The notes: a model not told the origin generated them from the sequence alone. 64,000 bases of DNA from Mesorhizobium sp. PAMC28654 (GCF_020616515.1 NZ_CP085135.1:1302001-1366000); one strand, 5' to 3'; numbered from the stretch's first letter, positions 26,360-35,456 are shown. Translations and numbers: made by a program.

Positions 26360-27517
26360 GTGCGTTCGAAGAGCTTTCTCATCGTCGCCTTCGCGTTGCT
26401 TCTCACAGGCTGCGCCGGTCAGAACACGCATGACCTTCTCAACAAGACGACGATCGCGGTTCCTGCCTCGGACATAGCGGCGACGCATGAGATATTCGTC
26501 GCCACCACCCGGCAACGGGCCACAAAGGACCCTCGACAGGTCTTCGACGGCGATCGCTCCCTGACCACCAGCTACGCCCGTGTCGACGTGAATGTACCCA
26601 AGACCCATCAGATCGGCGCGATCGAAAGGGCAAAGGGATCGGCGAACAGCAATCCGGCCAAGGACTTCACCGCAAAGGATGTCGCTTACTACGAGAACGC
26701 GCCGCAATTCGCTAAGGCGGTCGGCGCCGATATCGCCATGCGCGGCGATCGCGCACTGGTTTTCGTGCACGGCTTCAACAACGGCTTCGATGACGGCATC
26801 TACCGGCTGACGCAGATTGTGCACGACACCAAGTATCCGGGCACGCCGGTGCTGTTCTCGTGGGCTTCAAGCGCCAAGACAACCGGCTACCTCTATGACA
26901 AGGATAGCGCCACCGCCGCACGCGACGACCTCGAAGCGACGCTGCGCATGCTTGCCAAGACCAAGGTCAAGAGCATCGACATCATCGCCCATTCGATGGG
27001 AAACTGGGTGACGATGGAGGCGCTGCGCCAGCTCGCAATCACCGGCGATCGCGATCTTGGCGGCAAACTCGGCTATGTCATCCTGGCGTCGCCAGACATC
27101 GACGTCGACGTGTTCAAGAAACAGATGATCCGTTACGGCAAGCCCAGCAAGCCCTTCGCCATCCTGCTCTCAGGCGACGATCGCGCCCTCAAGCTCTCCT
27201 CCTTCATCTCCGGCGACAAGCCCCGTGTCGGCGACTACGGCAACGCGGCGGACCTCGCCAGCTACGGCGTGTCGGTGGTGGATCTGACCAAGACCAAGGG
27301 TGGCGACCAGTTGAACCACGCCAAGTTCGCCGACAACCCGTTCCTGGTGCAATTGCTTGGCGACCGCCTGCGCGCGCCGGCCGGCCTGGCTTCGGACGAG
27401 ACACCGCCTGGGCAGCTTAGTGACCTTGGTCAGGGCCTTGGAAAGGCCGTTGGCTCCGTGGCCGAGATCGTCATCACCACGCCATTCAAGGTGTTGACTA
27501 TCGCCACCGGGGGCTGA
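26360..27517 (+). CDS. Lipoprotein alpha/beta hydrolase (DUF900 family), copy 2
   Basis: A 385-residue paralogue of the preceding gene. The signal peptide KSFLIVAFALLLTGCAG has lipobox LTGC. The same elements occur in order: ALVFVHGFNNGFDDGIYRLT, IAHSMGNWVTME (nucleophile), LASPDIDVDVFK and LNHAKFADN. It has about 35 extra C-terminal residues (GQGLGKAVGSVAEIVITT), possibly a membrane-contact helix. GTG at 26360 follows a GGGGAC. The 144-base gap after copy 1 and high identity show tandem duplication followed by divergence. Confidence 0.85.
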   Translation: MRSKSFLIVAFALLLTGCAGQNTHDLLNKTTIAVPASDIAATHEIFVATTRQRATKDPRQVFDGDRSLTTSYARVDVNVPKTHQIGAIERAKGSANSNPAKDFTAKDVAYYENAPQFAKAVGADIAMRGDRALVFVHGFNNGFDDGIYRLTQIVHDTKYPGTPVLFSWASSAKTTGYLYDKDSATAARDDLEATLRMLAKTKVKSIDIIAHSMGNWVTMEALRQLAITGDRDLGGKLGYVILASPDIDVDVFKKQMIRYGKPSKPFAILLSGDDRALKLSSFISGDKPRVGDYGNAADLASYGVSVVDLTKTKGGDQLNHAKFADNPFLVQLLGDRLRAPAGLASDETPPGQLSDLGQGLGKAVGSVAEIVITTPFKVLTIATGG

Positions 27518-27603
27518 ACGAGCGTCAGACGGCACAAGCTGGTGCTTGTAGGGGCTGCGCTCCCGACCCTGAGTTTCGGCGCCTCGACCGGGAGCATCGA
27601 GGC

Positions 27604-28242
27604 TTATTGCCCGAGGCTTGGTTTGGCAGGTGTTACGGAAGCCGCACCAAATTCAGTGATCTCCAGCGCACGACCCACGAGTTCCATCAGTTCGGATTTT
27701 CCGTCGGCGTCAAACCACGCCTCCATCGCCGTCGTCATGGCGCTGACCACCAAGGCGCTGACGACCTTGATTTCAAAACTGCCTTCCGCCCCCCCCGCGC
27801 GCCGCGTCAGGATCGCTCGAAGCAGCAGTTCGCTTCGTTCCCTGTCCAGCGCGGCGGCGGCCCGCAAGGCGGGCACCTTGAAGGCAAGCCTGGCGCGAGT
27901 GAGGAGAAACTCATGATCCTCGGCAACAACCTGCGCCAATCCGGCTTCCAGCGCCTTGCGGATCGAGGTGAACATGGGCTCGTCGAGAGGCCGCGTTTCC
28001 AGAAGATTGATGAAGAGCGGGTCGTAGTCGTCGGCAACCAACGCTTCCTTCGTCGGGAAGTAGTTGAAGAGCGTGCTCGGCGACACGTCGGCGGCGCGCG
28101 CGATCTCCTCGGTCGTCGTTTCGTCGTATCCCTTGGCAAGAAACAGCGCGAGGGCGGCGCGTTGGATCGCCACCCGGGTCGCGCGCTTCTTTCGCTCGCG
28201 CAAGCCATCCTGCAATGGTCTATTGGCGGTGCTGTTGGGCAT
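27604..28242 (-). CDS. TetR/AcrR family transcriptional regulator
   Basis: A 212-residue regulator. The N-terminal HTH (about 20-66) reads RVAIQRAALALFLAKGYDETT, TEEIARAADVSPSTLFNYFPTKEALV, a clear TetR signature. The C-terminal ligand domain resembles TetR_C_17-like proteins with MAMTTAMEAWFDAD-type helix near the end. It is downstream of the flavin monooxygenase on the same strand, the two overlapping by 23 bases, so it probably controls that gene. Confidence 0.92.
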   Translation of the reverse strand: MPNSTANRPLQDGLRERKKRATRVAIQRAALALFLAKGYDETTTEEIARAADVSPSTLFNYFPTKEALVADDYDPLFINLLETRPLDEPMFTSIRKALEAGLAQVVAEDHEFLLTRARLAFKVPALRAAAALDRERSELLLRAILTRRAGGAEGSFEIKVVSALVVSAMTTAMEAWFDADGKSELMELVGRALEITEFGAASVTPAKPSLGQ

Positions 28243-29395
28243 GGAGGTCTATATGGCGTCTATCATGAGGAGAGACAAGCAGCCACGCCGCGGCAGCCCC
28301 CAGGGGCCAGAGCCTCGTGGCGAGGTTTCGAGCTGAAATCCCTAACCGGGTCCTGGGAACAAGCAAGGCGGCCGCCTGCCAACTGCCACGCTGCTTCGGC
28401 GCCACGAGAATCCGGTGCCTCGCTTCGTAATTTCGAAATGCCGTTCGATGATCGCCCGGATTTGCAGCGAGTTCCTCGGCAAGCGTGAATGCACCAGCCA
28501 TGGCCAGCGTCGAACCTTCGCCGAAGAGTGACAGGCTAGAGGCCGCGTCACCGAGGAGGACGACACGGCCGCGCCACCACTGATCGAGATGCACCTGGCT
28601 GACGGAGTCGAAGTAGAGATCGTCGGCGGCACGCACGCGATCGATGAGTTCCCGTGTTCGCCAGGAGCCGTGCGCGAACCTCGCCTCCAGGATCCGTTTG
28701 TGCCGCGCGATATCGCGGTGATCGAAGCCCGGCTCCGCTGGACTGTGGAACAGGAAAGCCACGAGCGCATGACCCGTCGACGGGTGGATGGAGATGGCTG
28801 TTCCGGGCGTGTTGTAGACGACCACTTCGTTCCCGCGTTCGGCACTGTCCAGGTGCAAAGTGGCGATATAGAGCCCCATATGATCAACGAAATCGGACTC
28901 CGGCCCGAAGGCCAAGCGGCGAACCGCGGAGTGCAGCCCGTCAGCGCCAATCACCAGGTCGAAACGACGCGGCGGTCCATTCTCGAACGTGACGTCAACG
29001 CCGTGTTCGTCCTGGCTGATACCGGCAATGGCATTGTTGAACAGAAATTCGGCGGCGCTCCGGCTTGCCTCGTAGAGAATGGATGCCAAATCACCACGCG
29101 GCAGTTCTACCTCCTGGCTGCCGGCTGCCTGTCGCAGAGCCCGCATGTTGATCCTGCCGACACGCTTGCCCCGCGCGTCGACGAAGCTCAGATAGGCAAC
29201 ATCGGTGCCGGCCTCACGAATGCGCGGCATGATGTTCATCCGAAGCGCGACTTCGAGCGCCGGCCCCCTGACGTCCACGGGACTCCCGCTGGACCGGACG
29301 GCGCCCGAGCGTTCAACAACCGTGGGTGAGAACCCATGCCGGGCCAGCCAATAGGCCAGTGTCGGCCCGGCAATTCCGGCTCCCGAAATCAACAC
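28220..29395 (-). CDS. FAD-dependent monooxygenase (PHBH-like)
   Basis: A flavoprotein hydroxylase of about 391-396 residues. The N-terminal LISGAGIAGPTLAYWLARHG is the Rossmann GxGxxG; DLVIGADGLHSAVR is the second FAD/NADPH motif (DG); VVLLGDAASSLSLFGEGSTLAM is the third (GD). Family members hydroxylate aromatics or modify tetracycline-like antibiotics. An oddity: AGGAG (29417-29421) stands six bases before an ATA codon (29408-29410), exactly where ATG is expected; the GTG at 29395 is used here but lacks a well-placed ribosome site. Confidence 0.88.
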   Translation of the reverse strand: MLISGAGIAGPTLAYWLARHGFSPTVVERSGAVRSSGSPVDVRGPALEVALRMNIMPRIREAGTDVAYLSFVDARGKRVGRINMRALRQAAGSQEVELPRGDLASILYEASRSAAEFLFNNAIAGISQDEHGVDVTFENGPPRRFDLVIGADGLHSAVRRLAFGPESDFVDHMGLYIATLHLDSAERGNEVVVYNTPGTAISIHPSTGHALVAFLFHSPAEPGFDHRDIARHKRILEARFAHGSWRTRELIDRVRAADDLYFDSVSQVHLDQWWRGRVVLLGDAASSLSLFGEGSTLAMAGAFTLAEELAANPGDHRTAFRNYEARHRILVAPKQRGSWQAAALLVPRTRLGISARNLATRLWPLGAAAAWLLVSPHDRRHIDLHAQQHRQ

Positions 29396-29599
29396 CGTGC
29401 GGCTAGCTATGCCTTTCTCCTGAGTTTCGGACTTTGCATCCGGCAGCTTCAGGTAATTGTAATGTTGCTATAAATTTGGAGTCAATGTATTATTTTTGGA
29501 TGCTCCAAGACGCCATCGCGACCGCTCGGCGGCGGCGCGAACGCGCTCGCCATCCGCGAGCGAGGCTTGGAATGATTTCGGTTTGAGCAGACGGATTGG

Positions 29600-31417
29600 T
29601 TAGACGAACAGGTCGACCTTCTGGAAGGTCGTCACATCGATCAGACCGACATCGGAAATCCTGAGCTCGGGAATGACGACCAGCGCCAGCAGCGAGTGCT
29701 GCATGTATGCGTTGTTCAGCGAACAGCCCATCTTGCGCATCGCCTCCGTCAGCTTTTCCGCCTTCGCGGCGACGATCTCGGCGCGTTCGTCCGACATCAA
29801 GCCGGCGATCGGCATTTCGACCAGCGCCAGTTCCTTGCCCTTGGAGAACAAAACAACGCCACCGCCGACCTCGCCCAGCCGGTTGACCGCCAGCGCCATG
29901 TCCTGCTTGTTGGTGCCGACGACGATGATGTGGTGGCTGTCATGCGCCACGCTGGACGCCATGGCACAATCGCCCATATAGCCGAAACCCGAGACAAAGG
30001 CATTGGTGACGCCGCCCGTGCCCCTGTGGCGTTCGACCAGCGCGATCTGGCAGACATCGTTGCGCCGGTCCATGGCGACCAATCCGTCCTCCACTGGCAG
30101 ATCGGCCTCCAGCGCCCGCGTCGGCGCCTGGTTCTCGATCACGCCGATGACACGCACCCGCACCTCGTTGGCGCCCTTGGGCGCCACAATGTCGAAATCC
30201 AAGGCCTTGAGTTTCTTGCCGAGCTTGACCGTGTTCTTCGCCGTCTTCGGATAATTGTAGGCCGGAATGTCGGCTTCCAGCTTGCCGCCCTTGGCCAGCC
30301 TGACGCCGCGCCCATAGACCTCGTCGATGGTCATCCCGGCCAGATCGGAGACGATCAGCAGATCGGCCAGCCGCCCTGGTGCGATCGAGCCCAGTTCACG
30401 CTCGAGCTTGAAATGCTGGGCGGTGTTGAGCGTCGCCATCTGGATCGCCGTCACCGGCTTCAGCCCCTGCTGAATGGCGTGCCGCACCACCCGGTCCATG
30501 TGGCCTTCGTGAACCAGCGTGCCGGAATGGCTGTCGTCGGTGCACAGGATGAAATTGCGTGGATCGATGCCGCTTTCCGTCACCGCCTTGATCTGCGAGG
30601 CAACGTCGTACCAGGCCGAGCCCAGCCGCAGCATCGCCTTCATGCCCTGGCGGACACGGGCAATCGCGTCCTCGGCGCGCGTGCCCTCATGATCGTCCTC
30701 CGGCCCGCCGGCGACATAGCCATGGAACGGCAGGCCGAGGTCGCGCGAGGCATAGTGGCCGCCGACCGTCTTGCCCGCTTTCACCGTCTCGGCGATCTCG
30801 CCGGACATCACCGGGTCATTGGCGGCGACGCCGGGGAAATTCATCACCTCACCAAGACCGATGATGTTTTCCCAAGTCATCGCTTCCGCCACATCGGCGA
30901 CCGTCAGCTCGGCACCGGCATGTTCGAGCCCCGGCGCCGAGGGCACGCAGGACGGCATCTGCACGTGCACGTTGATGGGCATGGCCACGGCTTCGTCATG
31001 CATCAGGCGAACGCCCGGCAGGCCCAGCACATTGGCGATCTCATGCGGATCGATGAACATCGAGGTGGTGCCGTGCGGGATCACGGCGCGGCAGAATTCC
31101 GTCACCGTCACCATGCCGCTTTCGACATGCATGTGCGCGTCGCACAGGCCCGGCACCAGATAACGTCCGCCGGCATCCACCACCTTGGTGCCCTGCCCGA
31201 TGGCGTGGCTGGCATTCGGTCCGCAATAGGCGAAGCGCCCGCCGGCAATGGCGATATCGGTGCCGGCGATGATCTCGCCCGAATGAACGTTCACCCAGCG
31301 CCCGTTACGGATGACGAGATCGGCGGGCTTGCGCCCCATCGCGACATCCACCAGATGCGTCGCCATCTCGGTCCACGGTCTTGGTTTGGCGGCATTGGGG
31401 GTCTTTGCGGTCGGCAT
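29600..31417 (-). CDS. ade: Adenine deaminase
   Basis: Deaminates adenine to hypoxanthine in purine salvage or nitrogen use. The 605-residue length and motifs fit the Ade family of the amidohydrolase superfamily: VPGLCDAHMHVESGM (metal ligands H-x-H), the FIDPHEIANVLG loop, and FILCTDDSHSGTLV with the metal Asp. The C-terminal domain contains CAMASSVAHDSHHIIVVGTN. It needs Mn or Fe in known members. It stands alone on the minus strand; the upstream neighbour is unrelated. Confidence 0.95.
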   Translation of the reverse strand: MPTAKTPNAAKPRPWTEMATHLVDVAMGRKPADLVIRNGRWVNVHSGEIIAGTDIAIAGGRFAYCGPNASHAIGQGTKVVDAGGRYLVPGLCDAHMHVESGMVTVTEFCRAVIPHGTTSMFIDPHEIANVLGLPGVRLMHDEAVAMPINVHVQMPSCVPSAPGLEHAGAELTVADVAEAMTWENIIGLGEVMNFPGVAANDPVMSGEIAETVKAGKTVGGHYASRDLGLPFHGYVAGGPEDDHEGTRAEDAIARVRQGMKAMLRLGSAWYDVASQIKAVTESGIDPRNFILCTDDSHSGTLVHEGHMDRVVRHAIQQGLKPVTAIQMATLNTAQHFKLERELGSIAPGRLADLLIVSDLAGMTIDEVYGRGVRLAKGGKLEADIPAYNYPKTAKNTVKLGKKLKALDFDIVAPKGANEVRVRVIGVIENQAPTRALEADLPVEDGLVAMDRRNDVCQIALVERHRGTGGVTNAFVSGFGYMGDCAMASSVAHDSHHIIVVGTNKQDMALAVNRLGEVGGGVVLFSKGKELALVEMPIAGLMSDERAEIVAAKAEKLTEAMRKMGCSLNNAYMQHSLLALVVIPELRISDVGLIDVTTFQKVDLFV

Positions 31418-31532
31418 CAGGCGATTCCCTCGGTTACAGGCAGTCTCGCAAATGTCGGCCTGCGTAGCCAGAGGCAGCGACCGGCATCAACCAACCCGGC
31501 AACGGCGTATCGATTTCCAGGCAATGGCTGTT

Positions 31533-31914
31533 TCAATCGCTCGGCTGCTCGGCTTTCACATAGACCGTAACGCTGACATCCCCGGACGAGATCTTTTCGA
31601 CGATCCGCTCGAGTTCGCCCGGTACGAATGTGCCGCTGACCATGATCTCACCGCCAGTGATCGGCTCCATGAGCCGTGGCGACATCACCACGGCGCCGTC
31701 GATGCTGAGATCGACGACCTTGCCGACATTGGCGGTGGTGAAGGCGGCGAACGCCTGCTTGCTTTCCGGTGTCAGCTCAAGGCTGAGGGACTGTCCCGAC
31801 ACTGTACCGGGGACCAATTTCGCCTTGGCCATGGCAAGCGTCAGAGGGTCGGCCATCGCCACTTTGCCGGATCAGCATGATCGCGATTGCGGTGATCCAG
31901 CGACGTGGGCGCAT
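31533..31914 (-). pseudogene. SecDF-P1-head-like exported protein, frameshifted in signal peptide
   Basis: The frame from 31862 (GTG) encodes a domain resembling the head subdomain of SecD/SecF P1: ESKQAFAAFTTANVGKVVDLSI, then GAVVMSPRLMEPITGGEIMVSG and GELERIVEKISSGD. An ATG at 31914 with GAGGT seven bases upstream begins MRPRRWITAIAIMLI in another frame. Deleting one base of the CC (31869-31870 on this strand) joins them as a normal signal peptide MRPRRWITAIAIMLIGKVAMA followed by mature DPLTL. So the gene is probably exported but carries a +1 error or mutation. Such free P1-head proteins are of unknown function. Confidence 0.7.
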
Positions 31915-32114
31915 CGAAATACCTCATCCACGGTTCTGACTTTGCATACCAAGATTGCGTCGGCAATGGATAGCGAGCGGTCCGGGCAAAAGAGCTCATC
32001 TCGGATTCGCGCAAACCACGGGAAATCGACCGCACGGAAATCTGATTCCGTTTTCCCACGAATGGGGGTATTCTGAACGCACGGATCTTTCTGAATCGAC
32101 GTTCGGGGAGTTCG

Positions 32115-32777
32115 ATGCGTCGCCTAAGGCTTGCAAGTGCGGGTTTCCTTGTCGTCTTGGCCGGACCGGCTTTCGCAGCCGATCCGACGGTCGACCTGCC
32201 GATGACCGCGCCAGGCTTCGACTGGACCGGCTACTATGCCGGTCTGCAGGCGGGATATGGCTGGGGCAGATCCGATATAGCAGGAACAGACGGCACACCG
32301 TTTTCCTCACCCGATCTGAGCGGCGGATTCATCGGCGGCCAGGTTGCCGGCCTATGGCAATTCAACCAGTTCGTGATCGGCGGCGAGGCGGACCTCAACT
32401 ATTCCGGGATCAACGGTTCCGCCAACCAAGCCCCGGGAAATTCATTCGGCACCAACATCCAATGGTTCGGGTCGATCAATGCAAAGGCCGGCTATGCCAT
32501 GGACCGCTACCTGGTCTACGGCACTGGCGGCGTTGCCTTCGCCGGCATCGAAACCACCCAAGATTCAGGTTCGGATTTTGCACGGACCCGCACGAATACC
32601 GGCTGGACGATCGGCGCCGGCGTCGATTATGCCCTGACGGACAAATTCACTGTCGGCGCACAGTACCGCTACTATGATTTCGGCTCCGATCATTATGATG
32701 GAAACAACAGCTTTTCGGATCGCGATCAGGACGTGAAGCTGAATACCGTCGGCATCAATCTGAACTACAAGTTCTGA
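32115..32777 (+). CDS. Outer-membrane beta-barrel protein (Omp25/31-like)
   Basis: A 220-residue porin-family protein. A signal peptide ends at AFA (about residue 22). Then come DWTGYYAGLQAGYGWGRS, a GGFIGGQVAGLWQF repeat, INAKAGYAMDRYLVYGTGGVAFAGIE and a final strand NTVGINLNYKF ending in Phe, all typical of the small eight-stranded rhizobial/Brucella Omp25-31 group. Likely a structural outer-membrane protein. The last 13 bases overlap the stop end of the convergent ABC permease gene. Confidence 0.92.
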   Translation: MRRLRLASAGFLVVLAGPAFAADPTVDLPMTAPGFDWTGYYAGLQAGYGWGRSDIAGTDGTPFSSPDLSGGFIGGQVAGLWQFNQFVIGGEADLNYSGINGSANQAPGNSFGTNIQWFGSINAKAGYAMDRYLVYGTGGVAFAGIETTQDSGSDFARTRTNTGWTIGAGVDYALTDKFTVGAQYRYYDFGSDHYDGNNSFSDRDQDVKLNTVGINLNYKF

Positions 32778-33523
32778 GCGCTTCCGTTCGGTGCCGGTGC
32801 GGTGCGAGCGGGTTGCAAGCCGGAATTCCGATCGTTGCTCTTCCGAGAATAGGGAGCGGACATTCGACGCTCGATCCAGCCTTGCGCGAGTGTCAGGATG
32901 GAAACCATGACCAGGTAATAGAGGAACGCGCAGGCGTACCATTCGGTGAACCGGAAGCTCGCCGATATGGACAGGGAGGTTGTCGTCATCAGTTCCCGCA
33001 GCGAGATCGTGTATGCCAGCGACGTCGATTTCAGCAGGGAAATGAATTCATTCATCAGGGACGGTAAGGCGATGCGCATGGCCTGAGGCAAGACGACCAG
33101 GCGAAAAGCCTGGAATCTGGTGAGTCCCAGTGCTGCCGCCGCCTCCCTCTGACCGGCTCCCAAAGACCCAAGCGCGGCGCGCATGATTTCCGCATTGTAG
33201 GCCACGCCGACCAGGGTCATGCCGATATAGGCAGCCAGAAACGGCGTGAACCACGATGAGCGGAACATCGGAAACATCTGCGGCAAGCCGTTCCTGATGA
33301 ATAACAGCACCAGGATCATGGGCGCGCTTCTGAACAGCCAGACATAGGCCAACAGGATCCAACGAACCGAAGCGCGCTTGGAGCTCAAGCCGATCGCCAC
33401 CGGCAGACAGAGCGCGAACGCCGTCACCTGCACGCAGATCGACAGGCCAATCGTTGTCAGAGCGCCCTGGATCAGGGCGGGGCTGATGAGAGCTTCAAGA
33501 AAAATGGTTGGGTCAAAAAGCAC
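32765..33523 (-). CDS. Amino-acid-type ABC transporter permease
   Basis: A 252-residue inner-membrane protein of the HisMQ type, with about five hydrophobic segments (ALTTIGLSICVQVTAFALCL, LLAYVWLFRSAPMILVLLF). The cytoplasmic EAA loop appears as EAAAALGLTRFQAFRLVVLPQAMR (about 138-161). It is 20 bases downstream of a solute-binding protein gene on the same strand, so the two belong to one importer. No ATPase gene is beside them; it may be shared or elsewhere. Confidence 0.92.
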   Translation of the reverse strand: MLFDPTIFLEALISPALIQGALTTIGLSICVQVTAFALCLPVAIGLSSKRASVRWILLAYVWLFRSAPMILVLLFIRNGLPQMFPMFRSSWFTPFLAAYIGMTLVGVAYNAEIMRAALGSLGAGQREAAAALGLTRFQAFRLVVLPQAMRIALPSLMNEFISLLKSTSLAYTISLRELMTTTSLSISASFRFTEWYACAFLYYLVMVSILTLAQGWIERRMSAPYSRKSNDRNSGLQPARTAPAPNGSAQNL

Positions 33524-33543
33524 GTCGGCCCCGCGCTTCTTGC

Positions 33544-34371
33544 CTACGAACCAAAGTCTACGTCAAAGCCGGACTCGGGAAAATTGTACTTCTTCGATAT
33601 CTCGCCAAACGTTCCCTGCTGCTTGAGCGCCTTCAGCGCTGACCTGAGCAAGGCCAGGTCTTCCGGCGATTTCTGGATGTAGATGCCGAACTGGAACTCG
33701 GACGGATAGGTGTACACGACCTTGATCTTGTCACCCGTCTGTTTGGCGCGAACGCCGGCTTCAGCCGCCTCCGTCAGCGTCGCATCGGCTCGCCCGATCA
33801 TGACCTGCTGGGTGGCGGCAACCTGCGATTCATAGGTCTGGAAGGTGACGGGTGGCTTGCCGTCCGTCTTGAATTTCTTGTTCAATTCGTCCGGCGTATC
33901 GGCATAGGACGTCCCGGCCTCGATCGCCAGCGACTTGCCGGCAAGGTCGTCGGGGGTCTTGATCGCATCGTTCGTCGCGGCAGTGACGATCACCGTCGAC
34001 GATTTCAGATAGGGCACTCCATCATAGGATTGCCGGCGCTTTTCGTTGAGATAAATGCCGCTGATAACGAGCGAGCAACGGCTTGCCTGCAATGACGGCA
34101 GAAGCCCGTCAAAGCCCGAGACAACGAATGTGATGTCGGCGCCCCAGAGTTTGGCGAGCGCGTCGGCGACGTCGATGTCGACGCCCACGGGCCGCGTGTC
34201 GGTTGGCTTGTCCATGTAGGTGAATGGTGGAAAGCCGGCCGAGGTGCACACGGTGAGGTGTCCGTCGCGTATAAACGAGGGCGCACCTGTCCCCGCAAGA
34301 GCGGTTTGGCTGAGCAGCATCGCGCCCAACAGAGAAGCGATGTGGCAGGCACGTAGCGTCATTCGTCTCAT
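33544..34371 (-). CDS. ABC transporter substrate-binding protein (amino-acid type, family 3)
   Basis: A 275-residue periplasmic binding protein with a signal peptide ending ALA (about residue 26). Family 3 marks: LTVCTSAGFPPFTYMD near the start, PVGVDIDVADALAKLWG, then LAGKSLAIEAGTSYAD and YPSEFQFGIYIQKSPEDLALL. Ligand is likely a polar amino acid or a small nitrogen compound, given the linked amidohydrolase. GGGAG is about nine bases before the ATG. It lies in the same leftward cluster as a GYD protein and an isochorismatase-like hydrolase. Confidence 0.92.
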   Translation of the reverse strand: MRRMTLRACHIASLLGAMLLSQTALAGTGAPSFIRDGHLTVCTSAGFPPFTYMDKPTDTRPVGVDIDVADALAKLWGADITFVVSGFDGLLPSLQASRCSLVISGIYLNEKRRQSYDGVPYLKSSTVIVTAATNDAIKTPDDLAGKSLAIEAGTSYADTPDELNKKFKTDGKPPVTFQTYESQVAATQQVMIGRADATLTEAAEAGVRAKQTGDKIKVVYTYPSEFQFGIYIQKSPEDLALLRSALKALKQQGTFGEISKKYNFPESGFDVDFGS

Positions 34372-34690
34372 GGCAATTTCTCCCTTGCGGTTCAGCTTTT
34401 GATTGATGCTCGACAATCGAGCTCCACTCCTGGGCATCGAATGCGCGCAGCACGACTGGATCGACATGACCGTCCTGGCGGGCGACGAGCAGGTATTGCA
34501 TCATCGCCGCCTCACTCGGCATCTCGAAAACCTGCACGAAATCGTAGGCACCCATTGTGGAATAGAGGGCGACGCTGCGCCCGCCGAGTGTTTCGACACG
34601 TTCACGACTGACCCGAGCGCGCTCCGGAGAGTTGGCAATCTCGTCGAGCCCCCGCTGCGTGAGACGCATCAGAGAAATGAAATATGGCAT
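34109..34690 (-). CDS. GYD domain protein with run-on C-terminus
   Basis: The first 95 residues form a GYD domain: YFISLMRLTQRGLDEIANSP, STMGAYDFVQVFEMP and LRAFDAQEWSSIV. The family normally stops here, near 100 residues. This frame instead continues for about 90 residues that are an Arg-rich out-of-frame reading of the downstream solute-binding gene, overlapping it by over 260 bases. Inserting one G near 34409 would give SIVEASIKS and a stop at 34392-34394. So the conserved gene is probably 34392-34690 with a one-base deletion. GYD domains are small ferredoxin-like modules of unknown role. Confidence 0.7.
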   Translation of the reverse strand: MPYFISLMRLTQRGLDEIANSPERARVSRERVETLGGRSVALYSTMGAYDFVQVFEMPSEAAMMQYLLVARQDGHVDPVVLRAFDAQEWSSIVEHQSKAEPQGRNCHETNDATCLPHRFSVGRDAAQPNRSCGDRCALVYTRRTPHRVHLGRLSTIHLHGQANRHAARGRRHRRRRRARQTLGRRHHIRCLGL

Positions 34691-34713
34691 TGCACCAGTC
34701 CGGTTGGTTTCGA

Positions 34714-35409
34714 TCAGCTGTTGGCCGAGGGCGCGTCCAGTGCGCGCAGGCCCGCGATCACGTCCTCCGCCCTTGAGACAACGCCGTAGATGCCGTCCTC
34801 TACGGTGACCATGTGAACGGCGGCGTCATGGGCATATTGGTCACCGCTGGCGCAGGCGTCCTCGATGAGCAGGCACTGATAGTTCCTGTCCGCCGCCTCG
34901 CGCATCGTCGTGCTGACGCAAACGTCCGTCGTGCAGCCACTGAAAAGCAGATGCGTTATTCCCCTCGCCCGCAAGACATGATCGAGATCGGTATGGGTAA
35001 ATGCGCCGTTCGCGGTCTTGTCGATGATGACATCGTCGGCGTGGATGGTGATTTCCGGGACGATCTCAAACCCTGGCGATGAGCGCAAAAGGACCCGGGT
35101 TCCCTCGAGCCCCGCACGTTTGCGACGCCAGCGCTCGTAAGGCGTCATATCGGCCATATCCGCGCGATATCCCTGCCTTGTATGCAGGATCAGACAGCCC
35201 GCCGCCCGGGCGGTATCGATCAGGGCATTGACCGTCGTCAGGATCGCCCGCAGCGGCGCGGGATCATAGCCCTTCCGGGCGAAATAGCCGTCGGACGACA
35301 GGAAGTCGACCTGAAGGTCGATGACGAGAAGCGCCGTCACCTTGGGATCGAGGTTCCCATCGTAGGGATAATCGAAAGGCCGCGACCTGATCCATTTTGT
35401 TCCTGTCAT
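34714..35409 (-). CDS. Isochorismatase-like cysteine hydrolase (biuret/ureidoacrylate amidase type)
   Basis: A 231-residue hydrolase. Catalytic triad candidates are Asp in LLVIDLQVDF (about 31), Lys in VIIDKTANGAF (about 130) and Cys in GCTTDVCVSTTMREA (about 163). The HTRQGYRADMADM and ERWRRKR stretches resemble biuret hydrolase of rhizobia (HTREGHRPDLADLP), so the substrate may be a urea derivative or related carbamoyl compound; this is inferred from memory of that family. First gene of a leftward cluster with GYD, SBP and permease, divergent from a LysR gene. Confidence 0.85.
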   Translation of the reverse strand: MTGTKWIRSRPFDYPYDGNLDPKVTALLVIDLQVDFLSSDGYFARKGYDPAPLRAILTTVNALIDTARAAGCLILHTRQGYRADMADMTPYERWRRKRAGLEGTRVLLRSSPGFEIVPEITIHADDVIIDKTANGAFTHTDLDHVLRARGITHLLFSGCTTDVCVSTTMREAADRNYQCLLIEDACASGDQYAHDAAVHMVTVEDGIYGVVSRAEDVIAGLRALDAPSANS

Positions 35410-35456
35410 TGGGGCGCCTCCGCTTGTTGTTCGATGCCGAAGCTAGGACACACCAA

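Noticed and set aside
29696..31570. 624-residue plus-strand frame across the adenine deaminase gene
   Set aside because: Mirror of a conserved gene; His/Arg/Gln-rich translation typical of an antisense frame.
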